This document shows positions 1-8,498 of a DNA stretch of 40,983 bases, piece by piece. Location of the stretch: assembly GCA_947164965.1 (NCBI GenBank), contig CAMUYR010000031.1, positions 1 through 40,983 of the forward strand, in the 5' to 3' direction. The position numbers and the translations under genes were made by a program. The notes beneath the pieces were generated by a model. It worked only from the letters and a program-made list of their open reading frames with translations, had not been told where the DNA came from and did no database searches. Each line of letters opens with the position of its first letter. Position 1 is the stretch's first letter. This DNA is from an uncultured Prevotella sp. GTDB lineage: Bacteria; Bacteroidota; Bacteroidia; Bacteroidales; Bacteroidaceae.

Positions 1-50
1 GCGACCCCAACCTTGGCAAGGTTGTGCTCTACCAACTGAGCTATTTCCGC
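1..50 (-). tRNA. tRNA-Gly (GCC), 3' part missing
   Basis: Read on the minus strand, the sequence starts GCGGAAATAG, followed by the D-arm AGCTCAGTTGGTAGAGC and an anticodon stem CAACC/GGTTG closing the loop TTGCCAA. That places GCC as the anticodon, giving glycine. The window edge cuts the gene after the anticodon arm and the first bases of the variable region, so the T-arm and acceptor 3' strand are not visible. A two-box Bacteroidota promoter lies just upstream at 92-122. Confidence 0.93.
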
Positions 51-91
51 ATTTTTCCTCTTTCAAGGAGCATCTCTCTCGATTGCGGATG

Positions 92-122
92 CAAAGGTAA
101 TGCTTTTTTCGGAACTAGCAAA
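92..122 (-). promoter_or_regulatory. Bacteroidota promoter of tRNA-Gly
   Basis: On the minus strand, TTTG (119-122) is followed after 19 bases by TACCTTTG (92-99). This matches the Bacteroides -33/-7 consensus (TTTG, N19-21, TAnnTTTG). It lies about 40 bases upstream of the mature tRNA 5' end. Confidence 0.75.
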
Positions 123-167
123 CTTTTTTGCCGTTTTTTTTCAAAAAAAGTGCCTTTAGGTGCATTT

Positions 168-1145
168 TTATAGGTTGACAGCACCACAATGAGTACATTT
201 CCCCTTGTTTTTCATCTTCTCTCCACACTCTCCGCACTGATAACGATAGTGCGCAAAATTCCACCAGCACCATATAGCATACACCACATATACAATTAAT
301 AATAGGTAGCCAATATAATATAAGGTGAGGAGACTGAAGACGACATAATCGACAGCACAAACAGTAGCCAATCCGCAAAAATATAGAAAAGCATCGCCTG
401 CTGGTAATTGGCGTAACGTGTCTTCAAAAGCTGCAACAGCGACGATAATCAGAATCCAAACAGAAGCTACAAAAAGACCCAGTGTCAAAGGAAGCGTGAA
501 CGGATTAAGAGAAGGATGAAAATAGAAATGGCGCCATTGCTCGGCTCCAAAATTCTGTATAGAAGCGTAAAGCGTGGCTGATGTAGCGATGAGTATGCAG
601 ACCAATGTAGGATAGAAAGAGTCGATGTCATTGAAATGAACGATATAGGCTCTTCTGCGAAGCAGGCGACGTAAAGCATAGAAGGCGCCGACAACTACAA
701 ACAATGCCATAAAGATAAGCAGATGGGTATCGGAAAAGACATCAATAAACTGAGAAATCGGGTCATCAGGAGAAACGCCTTGTAACAGTTCGCTTTCGTG
801 TATCCAGCCTTGAGTCAATTGGTCATGGGCAACCTTCACCCATACAGAATCGACACTATCTGTAGGAATTGTCTGTATCTCGGCTACAACCAAGCGGTCA
901 CCCTTCAATACGTAGACGGTATCAAAAGCCTCAATGCCTATCTGATCTGCCAATGGCAGACTTTCTGCATTAACCACAAAGTTATAATTCTGAGAATAGT
1001 GATGCGTTGTTGAAAAGGAGATGGAGTCTATTTGCTGCTTGCTTAAATCCCAAGCATCAGGCGTTTGCTGACCGTGATTATAACACGCAGTCAACAATAC
1101 AGAGATGAACAATATCAAACAGTAGTTAATCTTGTGCATAGACAT
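168..1145 (-). CDS. Membrane lipoprotein with SH3-like domain and C-terminal zinc ribbon
   Basis: Function unknown. The N-terminus is a lipoprotein signal ending in the lipobox LLTAC. A stretch around residues 60-125 resembles a bacterial SH3-like fold (VWVKV...GWIHESEL). About five hydrophobic segments follow (near 138-158, 178-200, 215-240 and two between 250 and 300). The protein ends in a C4 zinc ribbon (CGECG...CTHCG). An outside N-terminus with five crossings would place the ribbon in the cytoplasm. The start overlaps the end of the preceding U32 gene by 20 bases; a second ATG two codons in (1139) is equally possible. It is the last gene of the signalling operon, and its zinc ribbon echoes those of the FHA, AAA+ and first-gene proteins, so a role in the same system is plausible but inferred. 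Confidence 0.8.
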   Translation of the reverse strand: MSMHKINYCLILFISVLLTACYNHGQQTPDAWDLSKQQIDSISFSTTHHYSQNYNFVVNAESLPLADQIGIEAFDTVYVLKGDRLVVAEIQTIPTDSVDSVWVKVAHDQLTQGWIHESELLQGVSPDDPISQFIDVFSDTHLLIFMALFVVVGAFYALRRLLRRRAYIVHFNDIDSFYPTLVCILIATSATLYASIQNFGAEQWRHFYFHPSLNPFTLPLTLGLFVASVWILIIVAVAAFEDTLRQLPAGDAFLYFCGLATVCAVDYVVFSLLTLYYIGYLLLIVYVVYAIWCWWNFAHYRYQCGECGEKMKNKGKCTHCGAVNL

Positions 1146-2922
1146 TCATCTGACAATGTTTACAATCAAACTCCAAACGGAACTGCCGACCATCACCTAA
1201 ACGAAGGTACAGCGGTTCACGCCATGTAGAACGCTGGCCACCATGTTTGACACAATAACCCAACGAATAACGAAGGCAATGCCGGCATTGCATCAAGAGG
1301 CCTTCCCCACCCTTTAACTCATAGGCCGATATAGCTTGAGCCTGATAGAACTGGCAAGAAAGATCGTTTGCTATATTATATAAATAGGTGTAAGGGTAAC
1401 TTTGGGGATTTGACGGAGAAACTGCCGCGACAGAAATAGCATCACGATCTAAAGACTGTGGTGCAGATGAAAGTTTTTCCAACAACTGTCGACGCATATC
1501 GCTAAGCACGCTGTTAGGAACAAAATAAGAGAAAGCGTCTGGCATTTCTACATGCTGACATTCATAAGGTGTACCGCCCCATTTCGACAATTGGCGGATA
1601 ATATTCTCACGTTGAGGCTTTTCTGCATGCTGATGTTCACAGGTAACATCAACACTAACTCCATTTGCAGATAGTCTATAACCATTTGGCGTGACAGAGA
1701 AACAAATGGTAAGAGGAATCTTGCGAACAGAACTGGTATGAGACAACAAACGCTCAAACTCCTGGTCGTTGTTGCGATAAAGAGCCATTCCCGATTGCAA
1801 GTTTTCCGGAACATGAAGAGGATAAAGCCGATTGCCGACCGCCCGATTAATACGAAAGCCCTCTAGTTCGCGGTTCAAGTTGATGAAACACAAGCCATCG
1901 CCATTAGCAAAAGCAGCAGTTCCAGCAACATTAAAGGAATCGTGCCTGATTTCCTTTACTGTACCCACAAATTCTCCTATAGCTTTGGGGGTATCAGGCG
2001 AGAAGATATCTGGCTGACGACCATGCAGGAAATAAGTGGTAAATCCGCGATTAAATGTTTTCTTAAGATTGGGAGTAAACGTATAGGTGCAAACACCCTG
2101 AGACGCTCTGCAATACTGATCCGGATGGCGGGCAATAATTGCATTCAACTGCTGACTATAGGCTGCAACCACATTTTTGACATAAGAAACATCTTTCAAG
2201 CGACCTTCTATCTTAAAGGATGTGGCACCAGCTTCTATTAACTCTTCCAAATGGCTAAACTGGTTTAAATCCTTTAAAGACAGTAAATGACGCTGATGCT
2301 CTAATTCGTGACCATCGGCATCGAGCAAATCAAACTTCATGCGACAGAACTGTGCACATTGGCCACGATTTGCAGAACGACTGAAACAATAATGGGAAGC
2401 ATAACAGAGTCCACTATATGATACACACAAAGCACCATGAACAAACACCTCTAATTCTACTTCTGGAATTTCAGCATGAATGGCTGCAATTTCCTTTGCC
2501 GACAACTCTCTGGCCAAGACCACTCTGCGAAATCCGCAATTGCGCAACCATCTCACTTTATCAATAGTTCGGTTGTCCGTCTGGGTAGATGCATGAAGAG
2601 CAATAGGGGGCAACTGCATTTTGAGAATGCCCATATCCTGAACCAAAATAGCATCTACTCCAATATCATATAATTGTTTGATCAGCTTTTCTGTTTCCTT
2701 CAGTTCGTGATTATAAAGAATGGTGTTAACCGTTACATAAACACGTACAGAATACTGATGAGCATATTGACATAACGCTTGAATATCATCTATACTATTA
2801 CCTACTGCAGCTCTGGCTCCGAAACGCGAAGCACCGATATATACAGCATCGGCACCATGATCGACAGCAGCTATTCCACATGCCAGATTCTTGGCAGGGG
2901 CTAATAGTTCAAGATGCTTCAT
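1126..2922 (-). CDS. U32-family protein, RlhA-like (23S rRNA C2501 hydroxylation)
   Basis: The sequence opens with the U32 signature LELLAPAKNL and continues with a TIM-barrel-like region (GADAVYIG, VRVYVTVNT, LHASTQ). The hallmark segment ELEVFVHGALCVSYSGLC and the cysteine cluster around SANRGQCAQFCR follow. At about 600 residues with an extra C-terminal region, it resembles E. coli RlhA (YdcP) more than the shorter TrhP (YegQ). The C-terminal cysteines (CRHCLRYSLGYC, CKHC) could bind an Fe-S cluster. RlhA makes 5-hydroxycytidine at 23S rRNA position 2501 using prephenate; whether this protein does so is inferred from family and length. It follows metA with a 3-base gap. Confidence 0.8.
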   Translation of the reverse strand: MKHLELLAPAKNLACGIAAVDHGADAVYIGASRFGARAAVGNSIDDIQALCQYAHQYSVRVYVTVNTILYNHELKETEKLIKQLYDIGVDAILVQDMGILKMQLPPIALHASTQTDNRTIDKVRWLRNCGFRRVVLARELSAKEIAAIHAEIPEVELEVFVHGALCVSYSGLCYASHYCFSRSANRGQCAQFCRMKFDLLDADGHELEHQRHLLSLKDLNQFSHLEELIEAGATSFKIEGRLKDVSYVKNVVAAYSQQLNAIIARHPDQYCRASQGVCTYTFTPNLKKTFNRGFTTYFLHGRQPDIFSPDTPKAIGEFVGTVKEIRHDSFNVAGTAAFANGDGLCFINLNRELEGFRINRAVGNRLYPLHVPENLQSGMALYRNNDQEFERLLSHTSSVRKIPLTICFSVTPNGYRLSANGVSVDVTCEHQHAEKPQRENIIRQLSKWGGTPYECQHVEMPDAFSYFVPNSVLSDMRRQLLEKLSSAPQSLDRDAISVAAVSPSNPQSYPYTYLYNIANDLSCQFYQAQAISAYELKGGEGLLMQCRHCLRYSLGYCVKHGGQRSTWREPLYLRLGDGRQFRLEFDCKHCQMNVYAQD

Positions 2923-2925
2923 TGG

Positions 2926-3843
2926 TTATTCTATCTTATTAATATCATAAGGAGTCTCCTGATAGACGTAGTAGTTGATCCAATTACTATAAAACAGATT
3001 TGCATGAGCACGCCAAGTAACCAAGGGCTCTGAGTCTGGATTGTCATTACGATAATAATGTTTTGGCATTTCCACATCGTCCCGCACATCTTTGTCACGA
3101 CGATATTCCTTGTCCAATGTATCAGCAGAATATTCCAAATGACCTGTTATAAAAAACTCGCGACCATTGCGAGCCATCACAATGCTGACACCACAATCAG
3201 GCGATTCTGCAATCAACGTCAGATTGGAATTATTCAAGATGTCGTCCTTATGAATTTCCGTGTGACGGCTATGAGGCATCTGGAAGATGTCGTCAAAACC
3301 ACGGAAAATAGGTAATCGTGGATTGAGCGTATACTGTGGAAATATCCCAAACATCTTCTTCTCCAGAGGATACTTGGGAATTCCATAATGATAATACAAT
3401 CCTGCCTGAGCTGCCCAACATATATATAATGTACTCGTGACGTGGGTTCTAGCCCATGAAAAGATTTCAGACATTTCGTCCCAATAGGTAACATCTTCAA
3501 ATTCAAGTTGTTCTACGGGAGCACCTGTAATAATCATGCCGTCATACTTCTCGTTGCGCATTTCCTTAAAGTCACGATAGAACATCATCATGTGTTCAAT
3601 AGGTGTGTTCTTGGGCGTATGACTCTGCAACTTCATAAAGCTTATCTCCAACTGCAGAGGGGTGTTGGACAACAAACGAATCAAATCTGTCTCCGTCGTA
3701 ATTTTAAGAGGCATCAAATTAAGAATGACAATCTTCAAAGGACGGATATCTTGCATATGAGCACGGGAATCGTCCATTACGAAGATATTCTCTTCTTTAA
3801 GCAATTCTATGGCTGGGAGCTTATCGGGTAATCTTAAAGGCAT
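2926..3843 (-). CDS. metA: Homoserine O-acyltransferase MetA, probably acetyl-CoA specific
   Basis: MetA activates homoserine in the first committed step of methionine synthesis. The length of 305 residues is normal. The catalytic residues are at the family positions: Cys142 (YICWAAQAG), His235 and Glu237 (TGHLEYS). Residue 111 is Glu (TGAPVEQLEF). In MetA this position governs the acyl donor: Gly in the E. coli succinyltransferase, Glu in the Bacillus acetyltransferase. O-acetylhomoserine is therefore the expected product, despite the common annotation as succinyltransferase. The gene sits 2 bases after the PP2C stop and 3 bases before the U32 gene, so it is probably co-transcribed with the kinase/phosphatase cassette. 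No SAM riboswitch is visible next to it. Confidence 0.95.
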   Translation of the reverse strand: MPLRLPDKLPAIELLKEENIFVMDDSRAHMQDIRPLKIVILNLMPLKITTETDLIRLLSNTPLQLEISFMKLQSHTPKNTPIEHMMMFYRDFKEMRNEKYDGMIITGAPVEQLEFEDVTYWDEMSEIFSWARTHVTSTLYICWAAQAGLYYHYGIPKYPLEKKMFGIFPQYTLNPRLPIFRGFDDIFQMPHSRHTEIHKDDILNNSNLTLIAESPDCGVSIVMARNGREFFITGHLEYSADTLDKEYRRDKDVRDDVEMPKHYYRNDNPDSEPLVTWRAHANLFYSNWINYYVYQETPYDINKIE

Positions 3844-3845
3844 AA

Positions 3846-4601
3846 TTACTTATTATCTTCAACATGAAATACGCAAACAGAAACATTATCATAGCCTCCA
3901 GCTTCTATAGCCGCTTCGCAAAGAGCATTAGCACTCACTTTTTCGTTCATCAGGCGTTCTATATCTTCATGAGAAACCATATCGTTAAGTCCGTCAGAAC
4001 ATAACATATAGGTATCGCCAGGAAGGAAATCCGTAGTGAAGTCAAACAAGTCTATATAAGAGTTCTTACAACCTGCACCGATACAATTGGTAATGACATT
4101 TGAGTGTTTCTTCTCACCCAAAGAATTACTTAATGAATGGTCGGTGGATAATTGCAGCAACTTTCCTCCCCTGAGACGATAAAGCCGGCTGTCACCACAG
4201 TTCATCCAATAATATTTACCACCATAGAAAATGACTGCTACCAAAGTTGTTCCCATCTCAAGCAGATGAGGATCAACGTGTCCACGCTGGTTAATAGTAT
4301 GATTGATAGAATGATGCCAGTCCATCATCATATCATGAAATTCTCCTGATGTTAAACCAAGAGGCAGATCATTAACAAAAAACTTTAAGTTTGAAAGTGT
4401 TTGTTCACTAGCTACTTCACCAGCACGATGGCCGCCCATTCCGTCAGCTAGAGCCACTACAAACCTATTTGTGTTTTCCGTCATCCATTCTGTTTGGTAA
4501 ACATCACTTCTTACCAATTTATCATATGCAAGGATCATGTCCTCATTGTTGCTTCTCACGCAACCTATACGGCTTGCTGCCGTCAGTATTATTCTGCTCA
4601 T
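3846..4601 (-). CDS. PP2C-family Ser/Thr protein phosphatase
   Basis: This is a single-domain 251-residue PPM/PP2C phosphatase, the usual size for bacterial Stp/PrpC enzymes, with no membrane segment. Metal-binding motifs are intact: R-SNNED (residues 16-21), ADGMGGH with Asp53 and Gly54, the later SDGLNDMV, and the C-terminal GGYDNVSV. It would remove phosphate from Ser/Thr residues in the cytoplasm, using Mn or Mg. It lies 2 bases downstream of the FHA gene and in the same operon as a membrane Ser/Thr kinase, so it is the natural counter-enzyme of that kinase. Confidence 0.93.
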   Translation of the reverse strand: MSRIILTAASRIGCVRSNNEDMILAYDKLVRSDVYQTEWMTENTNRFVVALADGMGGHRAGEVASEQTLSNLKFFVNDLPLGLTSGEFHDMMMDWHHSINHTINQRGHVDPHLLEMGTTLVAVIFYGGKYYWMNCGDSRLYRLRGGKLLQLSTDHSLSNSLGEKKHSNVITNCIGAGCKNSYIDLFDFTTDFLPGDTYMLCSDGLNDMVSHEDIERLMNEKVSANALCEAAIEAGGYDNVSVCVFHVEDNK

Positions 4602-4603
4602 TA

Positions 4604-5182
4604 CTAATTGATACTCACTTGTAGATTGATGTTCGCTAACGTAACAATATCTCCAGTCTTAATCGTCATGGGAACGTCTGGCTGTAGGTCACGTTGATTC
4701 AATTTGGTGCCATTTGAAGAATTTTTGTCAATGATGCACCATCCTGTATCTGGCTTATATATCAATTGAGCGTGAACACCTGAAATATACATGTTCCCCT
4801 CAAACAATTGTTGGTATGGACCCTGTCGGCGACCAATCACAGCTCCATTAACGCCAACCATACGAATATCGAGTGATGGATTGTATAGTGTTAATGTTGG
4901 TATTCCACCTGGAGATGTCTCGGGAGCTTTATTGGGAGCACGAAGTGAGTGCTGTGAAACCTCTGCGTAGGATTCTGAAAGATTATTTACCGATGCCTGA
5001 CTCTTAGAGGCGCGTTGTTGCTGCAACTCGTCATAACCCATCATCAGACCTCCGCAATGAGTGCATCGGCGTCCCATTCCAACGCGACCACAACTGCTGC
5101 AATACACAAGTTCTTGTGCACACTGGTCACAAAAGTGGGAATCATCTTCTATTTCTTCTCTGCAATTTGGACAAATTATCAT
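4604..5182 (-). CDS. Double zinc-ribbon plus FHA domain protein
   Basis: The first 45 residues hold two C4 zinc ribbons: C4/C7/C18/C21 and C28/C31/C40/C43. A polar, Ser-rich linker (about 50-92) leads to a C-terminal FHA domain. The phosphothreonine-binding residues are recognisable: Gly117-Arg118 (VIGRRQ), Ser134 and His137 (SGVHAQL), and Asn157-Gly158 (NSSNGTKL). FHA domains bind phosphothreonine peptides, so this protein should read out the kinase encoded upstream. It starts inside the end of the AAA+ gene (4-base ATGA overlap), which suggests translational coupling. The combination of zinc ribbons and FHA is clear from sequence; its partner is inferred. Confidence 0.92.
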   Translation of the reverse strand: MIICPNCREEIEDDSHFCDQCAQELVYCSSCGRVGMGRRCTHCGGLMMGYDELQQQRASKSQASVNNLSESYAEVSQHSLRAPNKAPETSPGGIPTLTLYNPSLDIRMVGVNGAVIGRRQGPYQQLFEGNMYISGVHAQLIYKPDTGWCIIDKNSSNGTKLNQRDLQPDVPMTIKTGDIVTLANINLQVSIN

Positions 5183-8100
5183 AGTTCTTCTTTAATATCT
5201 TCTGGCATAATTAATTGATATGACTCTGGCGTAATTTCAGACGGATCTATCTGACTGACACGCATAGAGAGTCGCTGAATGGTATCATCAAGCATATTAC
5301 GCATTTCGCGTGCATTACCAAACGATTCGTTCTTGCTGACAACCATACGACAAATGAAATCCATAAGTTTGAATTCTGCCTCAGGCGACAATTTATAATT
5401 GTCCTTAGAGGCCATTTTCTTATAGATAGCCAACAACTCGTCTTCGTTATAATCATCGATATGCATCTTGTGGCTAAAACGGCTTGCCAATCCTGGATTA
5501 ACAGCGAGGAAATTCTCCATCTCATCTCTGTAGCCGGCAGCAATCACAACAAACTTACCGCGGTCATCTTCCATGCGTTTCATCAACGTATCAATAGCTT
5601 CCTTGCCATATTGATCATTCTCCGATGAAAGAGTATAGGCCTCATCAATAAAGAGAATTCCACCCATAGCCTTGTCACACATGCTATTCACTATCTTTGG
5701 CGTTTCGCCCATATACTTACCCACCAAGGTAGCCCTGCTAGCTTCTATCACTCTATTGGTTGGTAATATTTCCATAGCTTGCAATACTTCTCCCATTTTT
5801 CGAGCTACTGAAGTCTTACCCGTACCAGGATTACCTGTCAAGATAAAGTTCATAGACATCTGCTGTACCTTTCCTGCACCCATTGCTGCGCGCTGTTTCA
5901 TAAACATACTCTGTACGGCAAGACGACGGATCATATTCTTAACAGAACGCATGCCGATAAATTCGTCAAGTTCGTTGAGAACCTCATCCAATGGACGAGC
6001 CTTTTCGTTCTGTGCCATAGGCAGATCGGCGCTTGTAATACGGAACATATCCTCTTCCTTGAAGTTGGGATCGTTCACGGATTCAACCAATCTCTGACTC
6101 TGTTTCTCAACAGCCTGATCAAAAATACGACGCGCTTCGCGAGCATTACCGAAGTTCTTGTCGCGACGCAGATAAAGTTGTTCGAACTGACGATGTATAG
6201 CGCCCTGAGTCTCTTCATCAACAGTAAAGTTCTTGCCCTTACAGAGGTTGATGAAGATTTCTGTCAATTCATCTGGTGTGTAATCGTCGAAATGAATAGT
6301 TTGTGTGAAACGACTCTTAAGTCCTGGGTTAGAATCAATAAAGTCGTGCATGTTATCCGTATAACCTGCGACGATACAAATGAATTTACCGCGATCATCT
6401 TCCAATCGCTTAAGCAGCGTGTCAATAGCTTCAGCACCAAAACTATCTTGATCATTCGACTTTAACGTGTAAGCCTCATCGATAAACAAGACACCACCCA
6501 TAGCCGAATCTATCAACTGATTTGTCTTGATTGCTGTTTGACCAGCAAAGCCAGCAACAAGTTTCGATCGGTCAGCTTCTACTAACTGTCCACGTGAGAG
6601 AACACCTAAGGAACGGAACACATCTGCCATAATACGAGCAACCGTGGTTTTACCTGTACCTGGATTACCAGTAAACACATAATGCTTACCCTGGAATGTC
6701 TTTGTTTCACCACGACGAATCTGAAGATTGAGGAAGGCAGCAAGGTTAGAAATCTCCTTCTTAACACCAGCCAAGCCAACCATACCGTTAAGCTTAGACA
6801 GACACTCGGTGTAATCGACAGCTTTAGGAGCTTCATATGGTATATCAGAAACGTCGATAGACATCAATTCGTCGTTGCTCAATGTCGATATATCAAGCTT
6901 CTGCAGACGCTCTGCCTGCTTGGTACATATTTTTTCGAACAATTGACGCATAGTACGACCATTGGCAAAATCCTTGTCACGTGAATCGTAAATCTGCGTG
7001 ATCATCTTCAGAGCCAACTCTTTAGCCTCTGGCGTAAACTGGTATTTCTTGTCCTTTGCGAACACTTCCATAATTTGGAAGAGCTGATCGGGATTATAGT
7101 CTTCAATATTCAGGAAATAACTGAAACGACTACGAACACCTGGATTAACTCGGAACAAATTCTCCATCTCCGTGCGATAACCAGCAGCAATAACAATGAA
7201 TTTGCCTCTGTCGTCCTCCATGCGTTTCATCAGCGTTTCCAATGCCTGTGCACCCTGGTTGTCGCGTTCGCCACCTGAGCTCAATGGGACAAGCGTATAG
7301 GCCTCATCCACAAACAGAATTCCACCCATGGCCTTATCACAAAGACGGTCAACGACCTTAGGCGTTTCACCCTGATAGGGACTTACCATCTTCGAACGAT
7401 CCACCTCGACAACATGTCCGCTATCAAGATAACCGATGCTCTCCATGATTTCACCTAACTTGCGGGCAATGGTTGTCTTACCAGTACCAGGATTACCAGT
7501 CAGAACAATATGAATGCCTGCCTTCTCCTGATCACCAAGACCACGTTGAGCACGCTGGACATTATTATGAACGGTAAATGCAATCTCACGGACAGCCTTC
7601 TTAACCTCGTCCATACCGATGTAACGATCCAAATCGCTGAGGATATCTTCCAAAGTACGTTCTTCAGGTACATAGCCTCTGATATCCTGTTCCTCAACCA
7701 TTGAAGCTGCAGCACCACGGCTGATAAATGAAGTAAAGATGTCTTCCGCTGTCTTGACGGCCAGATGGGCATAGCCAAAGGTATCATCCTTAATCTTTAC
7801 CTGATACTGGAAATATCTTTGCAGCTTATGTTCGGCCTCTGGCGTATATGCTGCAATACCATATTTTGTGCGAAGCTCCAACTTACAAATATCACATAAT
7901 TCCTGATATCCCGGAGTAGGCAAACGGAATGTATACTTGAATCGATTCTGTGCAGCAGGATTAGCAGTCAGGAAGTCGTCAAGGCCTTTTGGAAGACCAG
8001 CTATCATTACAATGGGATTTTCGTCCCATTTGTCCATCTCTACAAAAAGTTTGTCTAGTGGATTGACCTGATTTGAATAGCGATCTGGCAATAGTTTCTG

Positions 8101-8496
8101 CACATTATCGAAGAACAGAATGCCACCCTTAGCATTCTTAACATTCTCATCCCACTTATCAACGAATCGCTGATAATCGACAGCATCAACCATCGTCAGC
8201 TTTGGCTTATCGATGATTTTATGCTGAAAGAAATAATCACGTATAACTTCTGCCAAAGCTGTCTTACCAGTACCTGTCTCTCCAATAATAATAGTGTTTA
8301 CACTCAGGCGAACATTCATGATATCCTTTCGAGAGTGCAAATAGGTGTAGGTATCAACAACCGTTTTCAGCTGTTGCTTCACCTCACTAAGACCCACCAT
8401 ACGGTCTAGCACGTTCTGTGTAACCAGTGGTTTACCACACCATTTGCAGAACTTGGCTATCGAGCGATTTTCCTTATGACAATACTCACATAACAT
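5179..8496 (-). CDS. Zinc-ribbon protein with four CbxX/SpoVK-type AAA+ modules
   Basis: This 1105-residue protein begins with a C4 zinc ribbon (C3, C6, C17, C20). Four AAA+ modules follow. Walker A motifs are GETGTGKT (72-79) and GNPGTGKT at 334-341, 610-617 and 888-895. Walker B motifs of modules 2-4 read F(V/I)DEAYTL (Glu398, Glu674, Glu952). Module 1 reads FFDNVQKL, with Asn in place of the catalytic Glu, so it probably binds but does not hydrolyse ATP. Modules 2-4 are close relatives of one another (repeats such as GETPK, KRMEDDRGKF, NPG-SRF) and belong to the CbxX/CfqX/SpoVK group, whose best-known member is the Rubisco activase CbbX. The likely role is ATP-driven remodelling of a protein partner. 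It lies 2 bases downstream of the kinase gene and overlaps the FHA gene. Confidence 0.93.
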   Translation of the reverse strand: MLCEYCHKENRSIAKFCKWCGKPLVTQNVLDRMVGLSEVKQQLKTVVDTYTYLHSRKDIMNVRLSVNTIIIGETGTGKTALAEVIRDYFFQHKIIDKPKLTMVDAVDYQRFVDKWDENVKNAKGGILFFDNVQKLLPDRYSNQVNPLDKLFVEMDKWDENPIVMIAGLPKGLDDFLTANPAAQNRFKYTFRLPTPGYQELCDICKLELRTKYGIAAYTPEAEHKLQRYFQYQVKIKDDTFGYAHLAVKTAEDIFTSFISRGAAASMVEEQDIRGYVPEERTLEDILSDLDRYIGMDEVKKAVREIAFTVHNNVQRAQRGLGDQEKAGIHIVLTGNPGTGKTTIARKLGEIMESIGYLDSGHVVEVDRSKMVSPYQGETPKVVDRLCDKAMGGILFVDEAYTLVPLSSGGERDNQGAQALETLMKRMEDDRGKFIVIAAGYRTEMENLFRVNPGVRSRFSYFLNIEDYNPDQLFQIMEVFAKDKKYQFTPEAKELALKMITQIYDSRDKDFANGRTMRQLFEKICTKQAERLQKLDISTLSNDELMSIDVSDIPYEAPKAVDYTECLSKLNGMVGLAGVKKEISNLAAFLNLQIRRGETKTFQGKHYVFTGNPGTGKTTVARIMADVFRSLGVLSRGQLVEADRSKLVAGFAGQTAIKTNQLIDSAMGGVLFIDEAYTLKSNDQDSFGAEAIDTLLKRLEDDRGKFICIVAGYTDNMHDFIDSNPGLKSRFTQTIHFDDYTPDELTEIFINLCKGKNFTVDEETQGAIHRQFEQLYLRRDKNFGNAREARRIFDQAVEKQSQRLVESVNDPNFKEEDMFRITSADLPMAQNEKARPLDEVLNELDEFIGMRSVKNMIRRLAVQSMFMKQRAAMGAGKVQQMSMNFILTGNPGTGKTSVARKMGEVLQAMEILPTNRVIEASRATLVGKYMGETPKIVNSMCDKAMGGILFIDEAYTLSSENDQYGKEAIDTLMKRMEDDRGKFVVIAAGYRDEMENFLAVNPGLASRFSHKMHIDDYNEDELLAIYKKMASKDNYKLSPEAEFKLMDFICRMVVSKNESFGNAREMRNMLDDTIQRLSMRVSQIDPSEITPESYQLIMPEDIKEEL

Positions 8497-8498
8497 AG

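Noticed and set aside
123..167. Intrinsic terminator at the end of the signalling operon
   Set aside because: T and A runs are present, but I could not draw a convincing GC-containing stem, so it is not listed.
2900..3860. SAM riboswitch upstream of metA
   Set aside because: The upstream gap is 2 bases after the PP2C stop, so there is no room for an aptamer.
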